DNA of 64,000 bases from Sulfurisphaera ohwakuensis (GCF_009729055.1 NZ_CP045484.1:1984001-2048000); one strand, 5' to 3'. Positions 1-9,668 are shown, numbered from the stretch's first letter. The notes: a model not told the origin generated them from the letters alone. Program-made: numbers and translations.

Positions 1-222
1 AGTGAAGAAGAGGCTTCTTACATGGCCTATTTGTTTGTTATTCTGTACTATTTAACTGAGAGGAATATCATAGACAAAAAGTTTCTAATTGATAAGCTTA
101 GGTGTAATAGGATAGAACTCATAGACAAATTATATGAGTTATCTCCTATAATTTCCGCTAGGATAAAGAGGTATTTAATGGCAATTAAGAGGTTAGCTGA
201 GGCTGTAATAGAGGGGAGGTAA
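1..222 (+). CDS. cmr5: Cmr5, type III-B CRISPR small subunit (C-terminal part)
   Basis: The reading frame is open to the left window edge (residues SEEEASY precede the first ATG at 22), so this is the C-terminal ~73 residues of a longer protein. The visible part is all-helical and ends in RYLMAIKRLAEAVIEG, which resembles the last helix of Cmr5 (a run like YLxxLKRxAEAL). Cmr5 packs as the small subunit along the belly of the Cmr RNA-targeting complex. Its place directly before cmr1 matches the S. solfataricus order Cmr7-4-5-1-6-2-3. The stop codon abuts the cmr1 ATG. The identity rests on the tail motif and gene order, because most of the gene lies outside the window. Confidence 0.75.
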   Translation, partial: SEEEASYMAYLFVILYYLTERNIIDKKFLIDKLRCNRIELIDKLYELSPIISARIKRYLMAIKRLAEAVIEGR

Positions 223-1686
223 ATGGAAGAGTTGTTAATGTCTTTTAAGCTGAAGGCTCTTTATCCGTTAACCGGAGGATATAATAGGCATAGCATAAAC
301 CAGTTTTATGAAGAGAGTGTTAGGCCTACAGAGATTAAGGGATTGTGGAGGTGGTGGAATAGGGTTTTATTTAATACTGTAAGTCATGCTAATGGAGGTA
401 AGCTCTATACTTATGATTCTATAGATAGACTTTTCGAGGACGTTTTTGGAGGAGAGAACATGAAGTCTGCAGTGAGGTTAGAGGTAATAAGTGATGAGGA
501 TAACAATAATCGATTTGAGTTATTTGATGTAGAGTTAGATAAGGCAATAGATTGCTTAAAGAACTATAAGGGGAAAGTGACTGTAGACTTAAAAGATAAC
601 GAAATAGTAATCAAAACAGAAAATTCCTCAATTCCTATAGTTTTTAAATCTAATTTAGATGTAAGTAAAATCAAGGATCTAGTGTACAATAATAAACTTC
701 TTAACTTTGATCTCTTAGGTTTTAAGAGTATCTATATAGACACTACTAAAATTTCTAATAAAGAGATCCTCAGGGAAATTTTACGCGATTTAATTACGAA
801 TTATTTAGAGTACTTTAACATTAAGCAAGAAGTCACATTTACTCTTAACATTTATTTAGATAAGAATCGTGAGAAAGTATACGAGAGTAACCAAAAGGTT
901 AAGCAAAATTTTGGCTTTAATGATAAGCTTAAGTTTGCATTATACAGCTTATTAATTTTTATACTGCTTGGAGGGATTGGTAGAAAAGCTAATAGGGGAT
1001 TTGGTAGTTTGTCAATAGTAGATGTTAAGTGTTATGATAATATGTGTGAAGAAATAGAAAATTTAGCTAAAAGTTTTCTCTTAATTTGTAATGAAAACGA
1101 ATTAAGAGGCAAAATATATTCTATTTTAGATGGCGCTAAAAAGTTGTATGTTAATACACAATACTTTGGAAATAATTCACTATTGGAAATAGATCCTAAG
1201 AAAAATGTTGTATATTTCATAAATACTGACTTATTAGAGATCAGAAAGATAAAAAGTAAAGAGAAAGTATTAACTAATATTCCTAAGGCTGTATTATCAA
1301 ATGGAGATTGTATCAAATCTATTACTCAAATTCAAGATAAATATGCAAGAAAATCTTTCCTAGTAGCCTTTGGAGGGTATAGGGAACTTAAAAGAGATAT
1401 AAGATGGATCAAAAACTTTCTTTGCGAGACTTCTGAGACTGTTCCGTCATTTAATATAGTAGATTTTCCAGTTTCAGCTAATGAAGACTCATTCATGAGC
1501 AAGTACGTACTTTACCATAAACATAGGAGCTCATTACTAAGGTTTAAACTAATTAGTGATAAAAAAGATAACTCTTATCTTATTAATTATATTCTTTACT
1601 CATCCTACTTCAAAAAAATTGATATTAAATTAATTAGTGATATACTACGAGAATTAACTTCTTGTGTGATTCAAAATGACAATTGA
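223..1686 (+). CDS. cmr1: Cmr1, type III-B CRISPR RAMP subunit
   Basis: This RAMP protein is expected to sit at the target 3'-end (head) side of the Cmr complex. The N-terminal RAMP fold shows the Cmr1 hallmark RPTEIKGLWRWWNR at residues 34-47, and a glycine-rich stretch GGIGRKANRGFGS lies near residue 250-265. The length of 487 aa suits a two-RAMP-domain Cmr1. The chosen ATG follows the cmr5 stop with no gap and has a GAGGGGAGGT Shine-Dalgarno-like run before it; an in-frame ATG five codons later is a weaker alternative. The last 11 bases overlap cmr6, which indicates translational coupling. Confidence 0.93.
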   Translation: MEELLMSFKLKALYPLTGGYNRHSINQFYEESVRPTEIKGLWRWWNRVLFNTVSHANGGKLYTYDSIDRLFEDVFGGENMKSAVRLEVISDEDNNNRFELFDVELDKAIDCLKNYKGKVTVDLKDNEIVIKTENSSIPIVFKSNLDVSKIKDLVYNNKLLNFDLLGFKSIYIDTTKISNKEILREILRDLITNYLEYFNIKQEVTFTLNIYLDKNREKVYESNQKVKQNFGFNDKLKFALYSLLIFILLGGIGRKANRGFGSLSIVDVKCYDNMCEEIENLAKSFLLICNENELRGKIYSILDGAKKLYVNTQYFGNNSLLEIDPKKNVVYFINTDLLEIRKIKSKEKVLTNIPKAVLSNGDCIKSITQIQDKYARKSFLVAFGGYRELKRDIRWIKNFLCETSETVPSFNIVDFPVSANEDSFMSKYVLYHKHRSSLLRFKLISDKKDNSYLINYILYSSYFKKIDIKLISDILRELTSCVIQNDN

Positions 1687-2521
1687 TTTTTTAGTTAATA
1701 TCTTAAAAATAATTAATGAAGAAAAATGTAATATTAACTTATTCTCAGCATTAAGTTTAACTAGCATAGTATACAATAACTTAGAAGAATTTATTTCTGA
1801 AAAATCTCATTCAAACAGCCAAACATATAGTGAAAATAATCTCCTAATAAAATATAAAATATTAAACCTAGACGAGAAAGAGAAGAAAAACCTATTTAAG
1901 AAGGAGATAGCTGAACTTATCTCAAAGAACTTTAAATTAAAGGGCGAAGAAGTAAGGGAATTCTTTAATAACCTTAAAGGAATACTAAAGTCGTTAAAGT
2001 ACACAGTAGTAGATGTTGAAATAACTACTAGGACAAGAGCTCTAGTTGGAGTTTCAACATCTTTGGGCAAGCTAATTTTCGATTCTGGGATCTCTTTTGA
2101 TCCCTACATGAATTTGCCTTACATACCTGCTTCTGAAATTAAAGGTATTGTGAGAAGTTACATTGAAGATAAATTAGGTAAGCAAGAAGCTAAGGAAATT
2201 TTTGGAGACGAGGAAAGAGAAGGGAGTGTAAACTTTACAGACGCTTACCCCGTGAGAGCTGAGAGTTTCGTTTTTGTTCCGGATATAATTACACCGCATT
2301 ATAATGGGAAGAAGTCTGAGGCTGATGTAGAGCCTAAGCCGATTATATATTTAACAATTGCCCCTAAGGTGACTTTTCGCTTTTTAATTTACTACAAAAG
2401 GGAAGATGTTGGAAAACCTCTATGTGACGTACTGCCCTTAGTAATTACGAGAGGTTTAGGGGCTAGATCCTCGGTAGGATATTCCTTATTTGAATTGAGT
2501 AAGATAGAGGTGATAAGATGA
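1676..2521 (+). CDS. cmr6: Cmr6, type III-B CRISPR RAMP subunit
   Basis: Cmr6 is a backbone RAMP located next to Cmr1 in the complex. After a helical lead of about 110 residues, the RAMP core shows TRALVGVSTSLGK, the loop YIPASEIKGIVRSYIED near residue 160, a FTDAYPV/ITPHYN segment, and the C-terminal glycine-rich loop GLGARSSVGYSLFEL. This succession is characteristic of Cmr6. It overlaps cmr1 by 11 bases and cmr2 by 4 bases (ATGA), so all are read from one transcript. The size of 281 aa is normal for Cmr6. Confidence 0.92.
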   Translation: MTIDFLVNILKIINEEKCNINLFSALSLTSIVYNNLEEFISEKSHSNSQTYSENNLLIKYKILNLDEKEKKNLFKKEIAELISKNFKLKGEEVREFFNNLKGILKSLKYTVVDVEITTRTRALVGVSTSLGKLIFDSGISFDPYMNLPYIPASEIKGIVRSYIEDKLGKQEAKEIFGDEEREGSVNFTDAYPVRAESFVFVPDIITPHYNGKKSEADVEPKPIIYLTIAPKVTFRFLIYYKREDVGKPLCDVLPLVITRGLGARSSVGYSLFELSKIEVIR

Positions 2522-5500
2522 GTGAAAATAATATTTCTAGAGGAGAATTCTTAAATTATAAAATTACGGCATTACTTCATGATCCTCCAAATAAGGCATG
2601 GGTAATAACAGGCCGTGCAACAACATTAACATCACAATTAAATAAAGTTAACACTAAGAAAAAGCATGAAGAAGTCGCTAAGTATATACTCAATCAATTA
2701 TTTAGTATAAATTATAGCTACTATAGTAACAAAGTTGGCAAAGCAGATAATATAGCTAGTTCCGTAGATAGATATTTAGGTAGTATTGTATATAAAGAAC
2801 ATAGCTTTTTTAGAAATAGAGAAATATTCTTAAAGAATATACTTTCACCCGACATTCAAAGAGTTGTAAATAATTTATTTCCTGAAGATAAATCTAAATT
2901 AGATAATTTAATATCAAGATATAATAATCTATTAAATGCTATAAGATCCACTAATCTCAATGTTTCGAAATATCAGCTGTTTTACTTAATATACGAATTA
3001 GTATGGATAGAATCTGGGTATGAAAATAGTCCTTCAGATACTAGAAATCCTACTCATACAATTTTTGACCATTTATACGCAACTGCTGCAATGATGAACT
3101 GGATATTAACATTTAAAGATAAAGAAAGGGGAGGAAATAAAGGGAAAGGTTACTTGCTAGGAATAGATACTATAGGCGTTGCTGACTTCATAAGTAAGGG
3201 AAGGAAGACTAGGGACTTATGGATTTCCAGCTATTTAGTCTCTGCACTGCTCTGGTACGTAATTACCTGGTTCATTGAGGAATACGGTCTAGACGTTGTA
3301 CTATTCCCCTCGTTAAGGTTTAATCAATTTTATGCGTTTTATCTTTTAGAAAAATTAAGAAAAGAAGGGGTATCAGAGGATGTTATAGATGAAGTAAAGG
3401 AGTTAATAACTAAGTACATATTTAATGGTGACGATCTGTTTGAGGATTTGAAAATACCACCTTATCCAATAATTCCAGGTAGGGTTACGTTAATTTTACC
3501 GGGGTTAATAAGGGAAGGTGAAGAATATAAGAATCTTTCGGACGACGATTACTTTATCTCTAAGGCAAAGGATAGGTATAACGAGGGTTGGCGTAAACTA
3601 ATTGAGGGATTAAAGCTTTATTCTGAAAGAAGGAGAGAAGACGGTTTTTGGAATTTAGTGTGTAGAGTGCTAACTTTGACTGAAGATCTCCTTCAAATAA
3701 CTCCCTTAAACATTCGTGTGAAACAAGTGAGTGTAACTAAGGACGAAATATTTGATAAAAATGGTAGTTTACGCTCAGATGCATGGAAGGTTTACGACAA
3801 TAAGTATCGCAAGTTGGTTAGTGAATTTAAAAGGAGTAAGTTAGTTAAAGTTACTCCAGAATCACGCTTAAAATTATTCGAATTAACTAAATTTGATAAG
3901 TTACCTCAAATCGGTGAGAAGTCTAAGAGGGGTTATGAGTTCTGTACATCATGCGGAGTTTTGCCTGCAGTAGTTATTATGCCTAAAGAGGAAGACTTCG
4001 AGAAAAAATTAATTGACTCTGGAATAGCCAGCAATGAGAATGACGTTAAGTCGATCAAGAACATGATATCACCAGGTGAGAGGCTTTGCCCATGGTGTTT
4101 GGTTAAAAGGGCTTTAGGAGCTGAACCTAGGCTTTTAAGGATTTTACTTCTGGGTGATCTTTATAGTGTTGAAGATATAGTTGACGAGATTATAAATGAG
4201 GAAACAAAGAATAATGGAAATAATAAGAAGATAGAGATACCATCTACTAGCGATATTGCATCAATTAAGACCTTTGAGGAGATGATTGAGAAGAAGGACG
4301 AGCTATGTAAGGAGTTAGATAATGAAATATGCAAGCAAGTGCCAGAAAGGCTTTCCATGTGGAAATGGTTTAATGAAAACAAGTCAAAAGGGATAAATCT
4401 TACCATAGACCCGGAAGAATATTGGTTTAGTGAAGAACGTAGAAGATATTATTTCTCTATCTTTAGAAGATATGGAATAACTTTTCCTTCACCTTATTAC
4501 GCTTTGATTAGGGCTGATAGCGACTATTTAGGTGATTTATTAGAGGGTAAACTAACACCTTATTTAGCGGGAATTATTGATTCTGGAGATTATGCTAATA
4601 TTGCTGAAAAGAAGGAAGAGATTGTTAAGTTTTTAGAGGATTACTTATTAAACGCCGGTAGCGGGAGAATAGTAGAATATGTAAAAAATGTTATATATTG
4701 TATAAGTGCTAGAGAAGATACGTCTAGGTGTCCTTGTGCAGTAAAAATTTACTCCGATGAAATTGCGAGATCTAGATATAAAAATAGCATAAATGTTGAA
4801 AAGAGTGTCGAAAACTCGATTAATTATTTTAAAGAAATACTCAGAGAAGGAAGGATAATAGTTACTCCGGCTTGGCACGTTTCAATTTCTTCTGCACTTA
4901 ACAGAGGGCTTATTGCTGAGATAAATTTGATTAATAAACATAAAGGATTCGTCATATATGCTGGTGGGGATGATTTACTCGCTTTACTCCCTGTAAGCGA
5001 AGTTTTAGATTTTATTAAGGAAAGTAGGAAAGCATTTGCAGGATATGGAGGCAGAATAGGTAATTTATATTTAGAAAACGGTTTTGTAGAGTTTAATAAT
5101 GCGTATTACCCATCCTTACCAACAGTAGGGAGGAGTTATTCCGTAATAATTTCTCATTATGCAGACCCCTTATCAATGGTAGTTAATGAGTCCTATTACT
5201 TACTGGAAGAGGGAAAGGAAATGGTGAGTATATATAATGGAGATAAAAGAATGAAGAAGGATATTGCAATCTTTGAATATCATAAGTTATTATCTGTGAT
5301 TCCACTGTCTTTAAATAGGCCTATAGTATCTTCAGTGAGGGATTTTAATGATATTGCAAGTATCATAGATCTAATTTTAACGTTAAAGAAGAAGATTGAT
5401 GAAGGGGAAATTTCAACTTCATTACTTTATGATTACGATAATTACAGAGATTTGATAAGTTCAGAGAACGGTTCATCTCTTATAGAATTTTTGCTAAAAT

Positions 5501-5667
5501 ATTGGATAAGAAGAAATTCTGCATCTCTTAAAGATGTAGATGAGCTAATGAGTCTATTTAAACCGGAGTACTTTACAACTAAAATGAAGTCAAGAGGTTA
5601 TCATTTTAAGGAGGATCTAGTATCTAATGTAGTTTACGCTTTAAGGATAATTTATGGTGGTGCATGA
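2518..5667 (+). CDS. cmr2: Cmr2 (Cas10), type III-B signature subunit with HD and GGDD palm
   Basis: This is the large Cas10-family subunit. An N-terminal HD motif lies in ALLHDPPNKAW (H21-D22). A zinc finger is formed by CTSC (C476, C479) and CPWC (C524, C527). The second palm carries an intact AGGDD motif (G816-D819), the catalytic site for cyclic oligoadenylate synthesis in active Cas10 proteins. The length is 1049 aa. The family HD domain is a target-activated DNase, but only the core HD pair can be seen here and the full metal site was not checked. The start overlaps cmr6 and the stop overlaps cmr3 (ATGATGA), as expected for a co-translated complex. Confidence 0.96.
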   Translation: MSENNISRGEFLNYKITALLHDPPNKAWVITGRATTLTSQLNKVNTKKKHEEVAKYILNQLFSINYSYYSNKVGKADNIASSVDRYLGSIVYKEHSFFRNREIFLKNILSPDIQRVVNNLFPEDKSKLDNLISRYNNLLNAIRSTNLNVSKYQLFYLIYELVWIESGYENSPSDTRNPTHTIFDHLYATAAMMNWILTFKDKERGGNKGKGYLLGIDTIGVADFISKGRKTRDLWISSYLVSALLWYVITWFIEEYGLDVVLFPSLRFNQFYAFYLLEKLRKEGVSEDVIDEVKELITKYIFNGDDLFEDLKIPPYPIIPGRVTLILPGLIREGEEYKNLSDDDYFISKAKDRYNEGWRKLIEGLKLYSERRREDGFWNLVCRVLTLTEDLLQITPLNIRVKQVSVTKDEIFDKNGSLRSDAWKVYDNKYRKLVSEFKRSKLVKVTPESRLKLFELTKFDKLPQIGEKSKRGYEFCTSCGVLPAVVIMPKEEDFEKKLIDSGIASNENDVKSIKNMISPGERLCPWCLVKRALGAEPRLLRILLLGDLYSVEDIVDEIINEETKNNGNNKKIEIPSTSDIASIKTFEEMIEKKDELCKELDNEICKQVPERLSMWKWFNENKSKGINLTIDPEEYWFSEERRRYYFSIFRRYGITFPSPYYALIRADSDYLGDLLEGKLTPYLAGIIDSGDYANIAEKKEEIVKFLEDYLLNAGSGRIVEYVKNVIYCISAREDTSRCPCAVKIYSDEIARSRYKNSINVEKSVENSINYFKEILREGRIIVTPAWHVSISSALNRGLIAEINLINKHKGFVIYAGGDDLLALLPVSEVLDFIKESRKAFAGYGGRIGNLYLENGFVEFNNAYYPSLPTVGRSYSVIISHYADPLSMVVNESYYLLEEGKEMVSIYNGDKRMKKDIAIFEYHKLLSVIPLSLNRPIVSSVRDFNDIASIIDLILTLKKKIDEGEISTSLLYDYDNYRDLISSENGSSLIEFLLKYWIRRNSASLKDVDELMSLFKPEYFTTKMKSRGYHFKEDLVSNVVYALRIIYGGA

Positions 5668-6659
5668 TGAAGAAGATTAGGATAAGGCCTTTAGAGCCGT
5701 TAATGCTGAGGACTCAAGGAGAGTTTGAACCATTAGTTACTGGTTCTCACACTTCTGCACAATCATTGGTAATTCCCAGACCTTCAACGATAGCCGGACT
5801 TTTAGGATACCTTAAATTTAATGGAAATGTAACGGAAGATTGGCTTGATACCTTAATTCACCAATTAGGAGATGATGTAAAGATTTACGGAACTTTAATA
5901 GAGAGTGATGATGAAAACTATTTTTACCCATTAAGAATGGGGAATCTGTTTGCTCTCGTTAATAGAGAAGCCTTATGTCCTTTGCCAAAAATTTTTGAAA
6001 GTATAAGTGAAAGGTACGAAAAGTGGGAAAAAGAAATTTACGATATTTTTTATGGAGAGAAGAATAAACTTTTTGAATTAATTGATTTTCAAGATAGGAT
6101 TGGAATAGGTTTAGATAGGCAAAAGAAGACAGCTAAGGAGCATTATCTATATACTGCAAGATACTTATCTTTCAAGAAGGAGATAAGATATGTAATATTC
6201 GTGGAGGGTAACCTGGAACTAAAAGAGACTGTAGTTAATTTTGGTGGGGAAGGAAGAATTGCTAAGCTAGAAGTAGAGGATGAGGACAGTGTGGTAGCTA
6301 CAAACTTGTCTGGAGATTATTATCTTGTAGTATCCCCGATTTTGGTACCAGATAATATTATAGACAATATCTTAGAAGAGGATTTAATAGTTATGGGAAA
6401 AGTGGATAAGATTAGTTTAGGATTTAATATCGCTCACAATAGGAGGAAAGAGATACTAACTGCAGTACTTGAAGGTAGTGTAATTAAGAAGAAATTTATT
6501 GAAAGATATAATGTACTTATTAATAATAATTCTAGTGATAATGACTTGTTTTCAAAATACGAAAAAATAGGATATAATACAATTTCTAGGATAGATTGTC
6601 AAAATATGGAAATGAGAAAATTATTAGATGGCAATGATAGTGTCGTCATTAAGCTATAA
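5664..6659 (+). CDS. cmr3: Cmr3, type III-B CRISPR RAMP subunit (crRNA 5' tag side)
   Basis: Cmr3 binds Cmr2 and caps the 5' repeat tag of the crRNA. The N-terminus IRPLEPLMLRTQGEF followed by PRPSTIAGLLGYL (residues ~33-46) is typical of Cmr3/Cas5-like RAMPs. The length of 331 aa is in the family range. Two adjacent ATG codons (5664 and 5667) can serve as start and both couple to the cmr2 stop. It is the last gene of the operon; no further cas gene follows before the minus-strand glycosyltransferase. Confidence 0.9.
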   Translation: MMKKIRIRPLEPLMLRTQGEFEPLVTGSHTSAQSLVIPRPSTIAGLLGYLKFNGNVTEDWLDTLIHQLGDDVKIYGTLIESDDENYFYPLRMGNLFALVNREALCPLPKIFESISERYEKWEKEIYDIFYGEKNKLFELIDFQDRIGIGLDRQKKTAKEHYLYTARYLSFKKEIRYVIFVEGNLELKETVVNFGGEGRIAKLEVEDEDSVVATNLSGDYYLVVSPILVPDNIIDNILEEDLIVMGKVDKISLGFNIAHNRRKEILTAVLEGSVIKKKFIERYNVLINNNSSDNDLFSKYEKIGYNTISRIDCQNMEMRKLLDGNDSVVIKL

Positions 6660-7014
6660 TACCTTTTCTGAAATTCTGAGCTCCTCTGACTTTATATGGA
6701 GAGTTTCTCTATTTAATAAATTTATAATTTAATAACGACTCTGTCTGTAGGCTAAGAAAAACTAAAGGACATGGTATTCTCGAAACAGGGTTTCCGCGTA
6801 ATTTGAAGGCTTATTGTTTCCCTTTATGACTTTGCATATAAAGTTCATGTCAAAATTGCTTTATGTATTGGGCTGAATTTTTATCAGAGATAACGTTAGA
6901 CTTTGCTTTTGAATTAATGCTTGATTTAATAAAAATTTATAGATAAAACCTAGAAAATTGAATTCCACGAAGCATGGTCAAATTATTATCTAAACTAGTG
7001 TATTTCACTTTCGT
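6660..7014. other. intergenic region after the cmr operon
   Basis: This 355-base stretch separates the cmr operon from a convergent glycosyltransferase gene. It is AT-rich, with no reading frame that resembles a known protein, no direct-repeat array and no obvious insertion-sequence end. T-rich runs shortly after the cmr3 stop could act as a transcription terminator. I see nothing else I can support. Confidence 0.5.
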
Positions 7015-8076
7015 TTACCCATATATTTTAGATAATAATTCGTATAATTTTCTAGCATGGTTAGTCCAACTCAAGCTTTTAGCAATTTCCCAAGAGTTAA
7101 TGCTCATTTTCTTCCTTAAATTTTCATCTTCCAATATCTCATTTATTCTATCCACAGCTTCATCCCAATCTCTTACCACATATCCGTTATCTTTTATTAG
7201 TTCCTTACTACCCAAACCCTCATTCACTATTACGGGCATCCCAGCTCCCATAGCTTCTAAAACTCCCATACCAGGCCCTTTTTCATTAAAACCGAATCGT
7301 ATTAGCACTGATGCTTTATCATAAAGTTCTTGCAGTTTGCTCTCTGAAATAGGCCCGGTTATTATTACCTCCTTATATTTGCTCATGAATTCGTTTAATG
7401 TGTCTTGTCTAGTCCAGTATCCCGCCATTACCAGTTTTCCCTTAATTTTTTTACTAATCTCCCCGTAAATCTCAGGCCTTCTTCCAGAATCCCATACTGA
7501 AACTGCCAAGACAATCTTTTCTCTCTCAAGATTTATTTTCTCTCTGGGATAACAACCGGGATATACTACTTCAGCGTTAAAGCCCTTACTAGCTAAGATC
7601 TCTTTGTTCCATTTACTGTTCGTGATTATTAATTTGCTCTTCTCTAAAATTTTTTTCTCCATAAATTTGGGTAAAGCCCATTTTATTCCTTTGTTATCAA
7701 AAGAGGTTTCATGAATGTAAATTGCGTAATCTTCTCCGTGTTTTATTTTCCTTAAATACCCCGTTAACCCGGCAAATTGGTCGTGAAATAATGCGGGTCC
7801 TTTAATTATATCACTGGCTTTTATGATTCTGTCTAAGTCTACTGTAGCTTCATCTCCCCTCTGACCTGCATAAATAGATGTTAACACTTTAAAAATCCAC
7901 TTAGATTTACCGTCAAAAAGGACTTTCACATCTATGTTAGAAAGATCATATTGTGTCCCGGCATGTCTGTAAACTATTAGTGTACTTTTCATATTCCTGG
8001 CTTCTTCAACCGCAACTCTAGTAACTCCTCCTTTCCAAAGGATTCTTAGCACGATGTTTATCTTCTCATCTTTCAT
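7015..8076 (-). CDS. glycosyltransferase, family 4 (GT-B fold)
   Basis: The 353-aa protein has a two-lobed GT-B layout. The C-terminal half holds the nucleotide-sugar binding region [19 protein letters not shown] followed by [16 protein letters not shown], a GT4-type E-x(n)-E region in which the spacing between the two glutamates is one residue longer than the usual EX7E. The N-terminus ([18 protein letters not shown]) fits the donor/acceptor Rossmann lobe. No membrane segment is seen, so it is probably peripheral and cytosolic, acting on a glycan or lipid acceptor that cannot be read from sequence. It is a single gene between the cmr operon and mobile debris; the next minus-strand feature upstream is 170 bases away. 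Confidence 0.85.
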   Translation of the reverse strand: MKDEKINIVLRILWKGGVTRVAVEEARNMKSTLIVYRHAGTQYDLSNIDVKVLFDGKSKWIFKVLTSIYAGQRGDEATVDLDRIIKASDIIKGPALFHDQFAGLTGYLRKIKHGEDYAIYIHETSFDNKGIKWALPKFMEKKILEKSKLIITNSKWNKEILASKGFNAEVVYPGCYPREKINLEREKIVLAVSVWDSGRRPEIYGEISKKIKGKLVMAGYWTRQDTLNEFMSKYKEVIITGPISESKLQELYDKASVLIRFGFNEKGPGMGVLEAMGAGMPVIVNEGLGSKELIKDNGYVVRDWDEAVDRINEILEDENLRKKMSINSWEIAKSLSWTNHARKLYELLSKIYG

Positions 8077-8247
8077 TATGCTTAACTGAGATTTTAGTTA
8101 TTTATTATTTTTCTTACTTACTATGTTACGTGATGTTTTGTACTCTATCAGAGCTTATAATGCAAGACAATATCCTTAATTATATGAACTTAGAGAGAGT
8201 GTTGTACTTTAAATTATGAATGAGTATAACAGCTCGTTGATTAACCA

Positions 8248-9022
8248 TTACTGATATATTATAACGTTTAAGCCTTTTGCGTAACCCCTTACAGCTTTAC
8301 TAATCTTTGTACCAGCAAGTACCGGGATAATCCTTTTGGCTTGATACTCCTTCTCAACTTCCTTAACTTTAGTTAATAAATCATCAACATCCTTAATCTC
8401 AGCCCTAAACTTAACCTCAATAACATAAACAGCCCTATCAGTCTCAACAAGAGCATCAACCTCAACAACAGAAGTCTCATAATGCCTATAAACACTAACC
8501 ACTTTTTTCGCCCCCTTCTTTAATACTACCCAAAAAATTACTAACAAAAAACGACTCAGTAAGAACACCCAAATCACTCCTAAGAGCTGAAACCTCACCC
8601 TTCACCTCATTAATCTTAGCCTCAAGCTCACTCTTCATCCTCCCATCATTCTCTAGTAGTTCTTTCTTTATTCTTTCATCATTCTCTAGTAGCTCCTTCT
8701 TAACACCATTAACATATTCTATTATTTCTTTCTTCACTCTTTCATCGTTCTCCAATAATTCCTTCTTAGACTTATCGACATATTCTATTATTTCTTTCTT
8801 TATTCTTTCATCATTAGTTAATAGTTCTTCTCTAGTTTTTCTTATTTCATCCCTTAAACTCCTCTCCAACTCCTCTATCTTCTTCTCAAAAGATTGTGAA
8901 TAGATATACGTTAGGGCAATATAAATCTCAGTATTTGTTAACTCTTGTCCACTCTTCAGTTTCTCAACTATCTTCAAAATACTCTCACTGAACCACTTTG
9001 CAATTTCATCTTCCATAGTCAT
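8248..9022 (-). pseudogene. coiled-coil PD-(D/E)XK nuclease-like protein (DUF3782 type), frameshifted
   Basis: Two overlapping frames form one gene. The first half starts at ATG 9022 or 9016 (MEDEIAKWFSE) and carries a charged coiled coil of repeated units such as KKELLENDERVKKEIIEYV, then SDLGVLTESFFVSNFLGS. The second half continues in the next frame with KKVVSVYRHYETSVVEVDALVE and YVIEVKFRAEIKD, a D...ExK arrangement typical of PD-(D/E)XK nucleases. The frames meet at a run of five G (minus strand, near 8511-8515); removing one G would restore IKEGAKKVV. An upstream ATG at 9124 only adds an unlikely leader. It could be a pseudogene, a sequencing error or a slippage-controlled gene. The family is common in Sulfolobales and its function is not settled. 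Confidence 0.75.
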
Positions 9023-9349
9023 ATACTCCGCACTCACTTTAATATTTATTTTGAACGGAGATAAACCAAAATAACTGAGTACATCAGTATGGGAATCTCT
9101 TTTTTCTGAGATAAATAATAACATTAATCAAAATTGAATAAAACCAGTATCATTCAAATAAAACCACATATATTTTATGATACCAATAGCGGTTTACGTA
9201 AAATCCTAACGATAAGATAGTTTTTAAATAAACCATTCTCGTTGGCGAATATTCTTACTATAAAAACGATAGAACTTATCCTATTTACTAAAATTAGATA
9301 TAAGTATTAGAAAATTCTTTGTAAGAATTAATCTTGTGCAACGATTTTC
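9023..9349. other. AT-rich intergenic region with no recognised gene
   Basis: This is about 330 bases upstream of the broken nuclease-like gene. It contains A/T-rich runs such as those around 9160-9180 and 9225-9260 that could hold the promoter of the minus-strand gene. I find no coding similarity and no repeat that I can support. Confidence 0.4.
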
Positions 9350-9668
9350 CAATAAATGCTATTTGTGATAGTAGGTTGTAGAGTACAACGAAAACATCTG
9401 GGTCATAGTCTTTCCACAGTCTTATAACTTATTTCTACACTTGTCAAGTTAAGTAGTGATGCTAGTTCTGCTGTTTCCCTATTTGTTAACAAGTATTCCT
9501 TTTATTAGTATGTATGCTTTTTCTTGTGGTGTTAGTTTACTCTTCCTCCCCAGCTCATTCCCTAACGAATTTTGCAGTCTTTTCCAAGTCTTCCTTCAAC
9601 TCTTGCCCAAATCTCCTCAACGTTGTCAACCTTTCCTCCTCACTCATCTCAGCAGTTTTCTCCTTGTC
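9350..9668 (-). pseudogene. decayed ORF, probable transposase N-terminal remnant
   Basis: Reading the minus strand gives a continuous protein-like series only if frames are switched several times: DKEKTAEMSEEERLTTLRRF near 9665-9605 running to KFVRE and a stop, then ELGRKSKLTPQEKAYILIKG in another frame to a stop near 9490, then TAELASLLNLTSVEISYKTV, then DPDVFVVLYNLLSQ ending near 9360. Each junction is a one- or two-base shift. The helical, HTH-like character and the position among insertion-sequence debris suggest the N-terminal part of a Sulfolobales transposase. The family is not identified. No intact ORF survives. Confidence 0.55.

Noticed and set aside
6660-7014. A possible CRISPR leader or array fragment after the cmr operon.
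   Set aside because: No repeated units with regular spacing are present.
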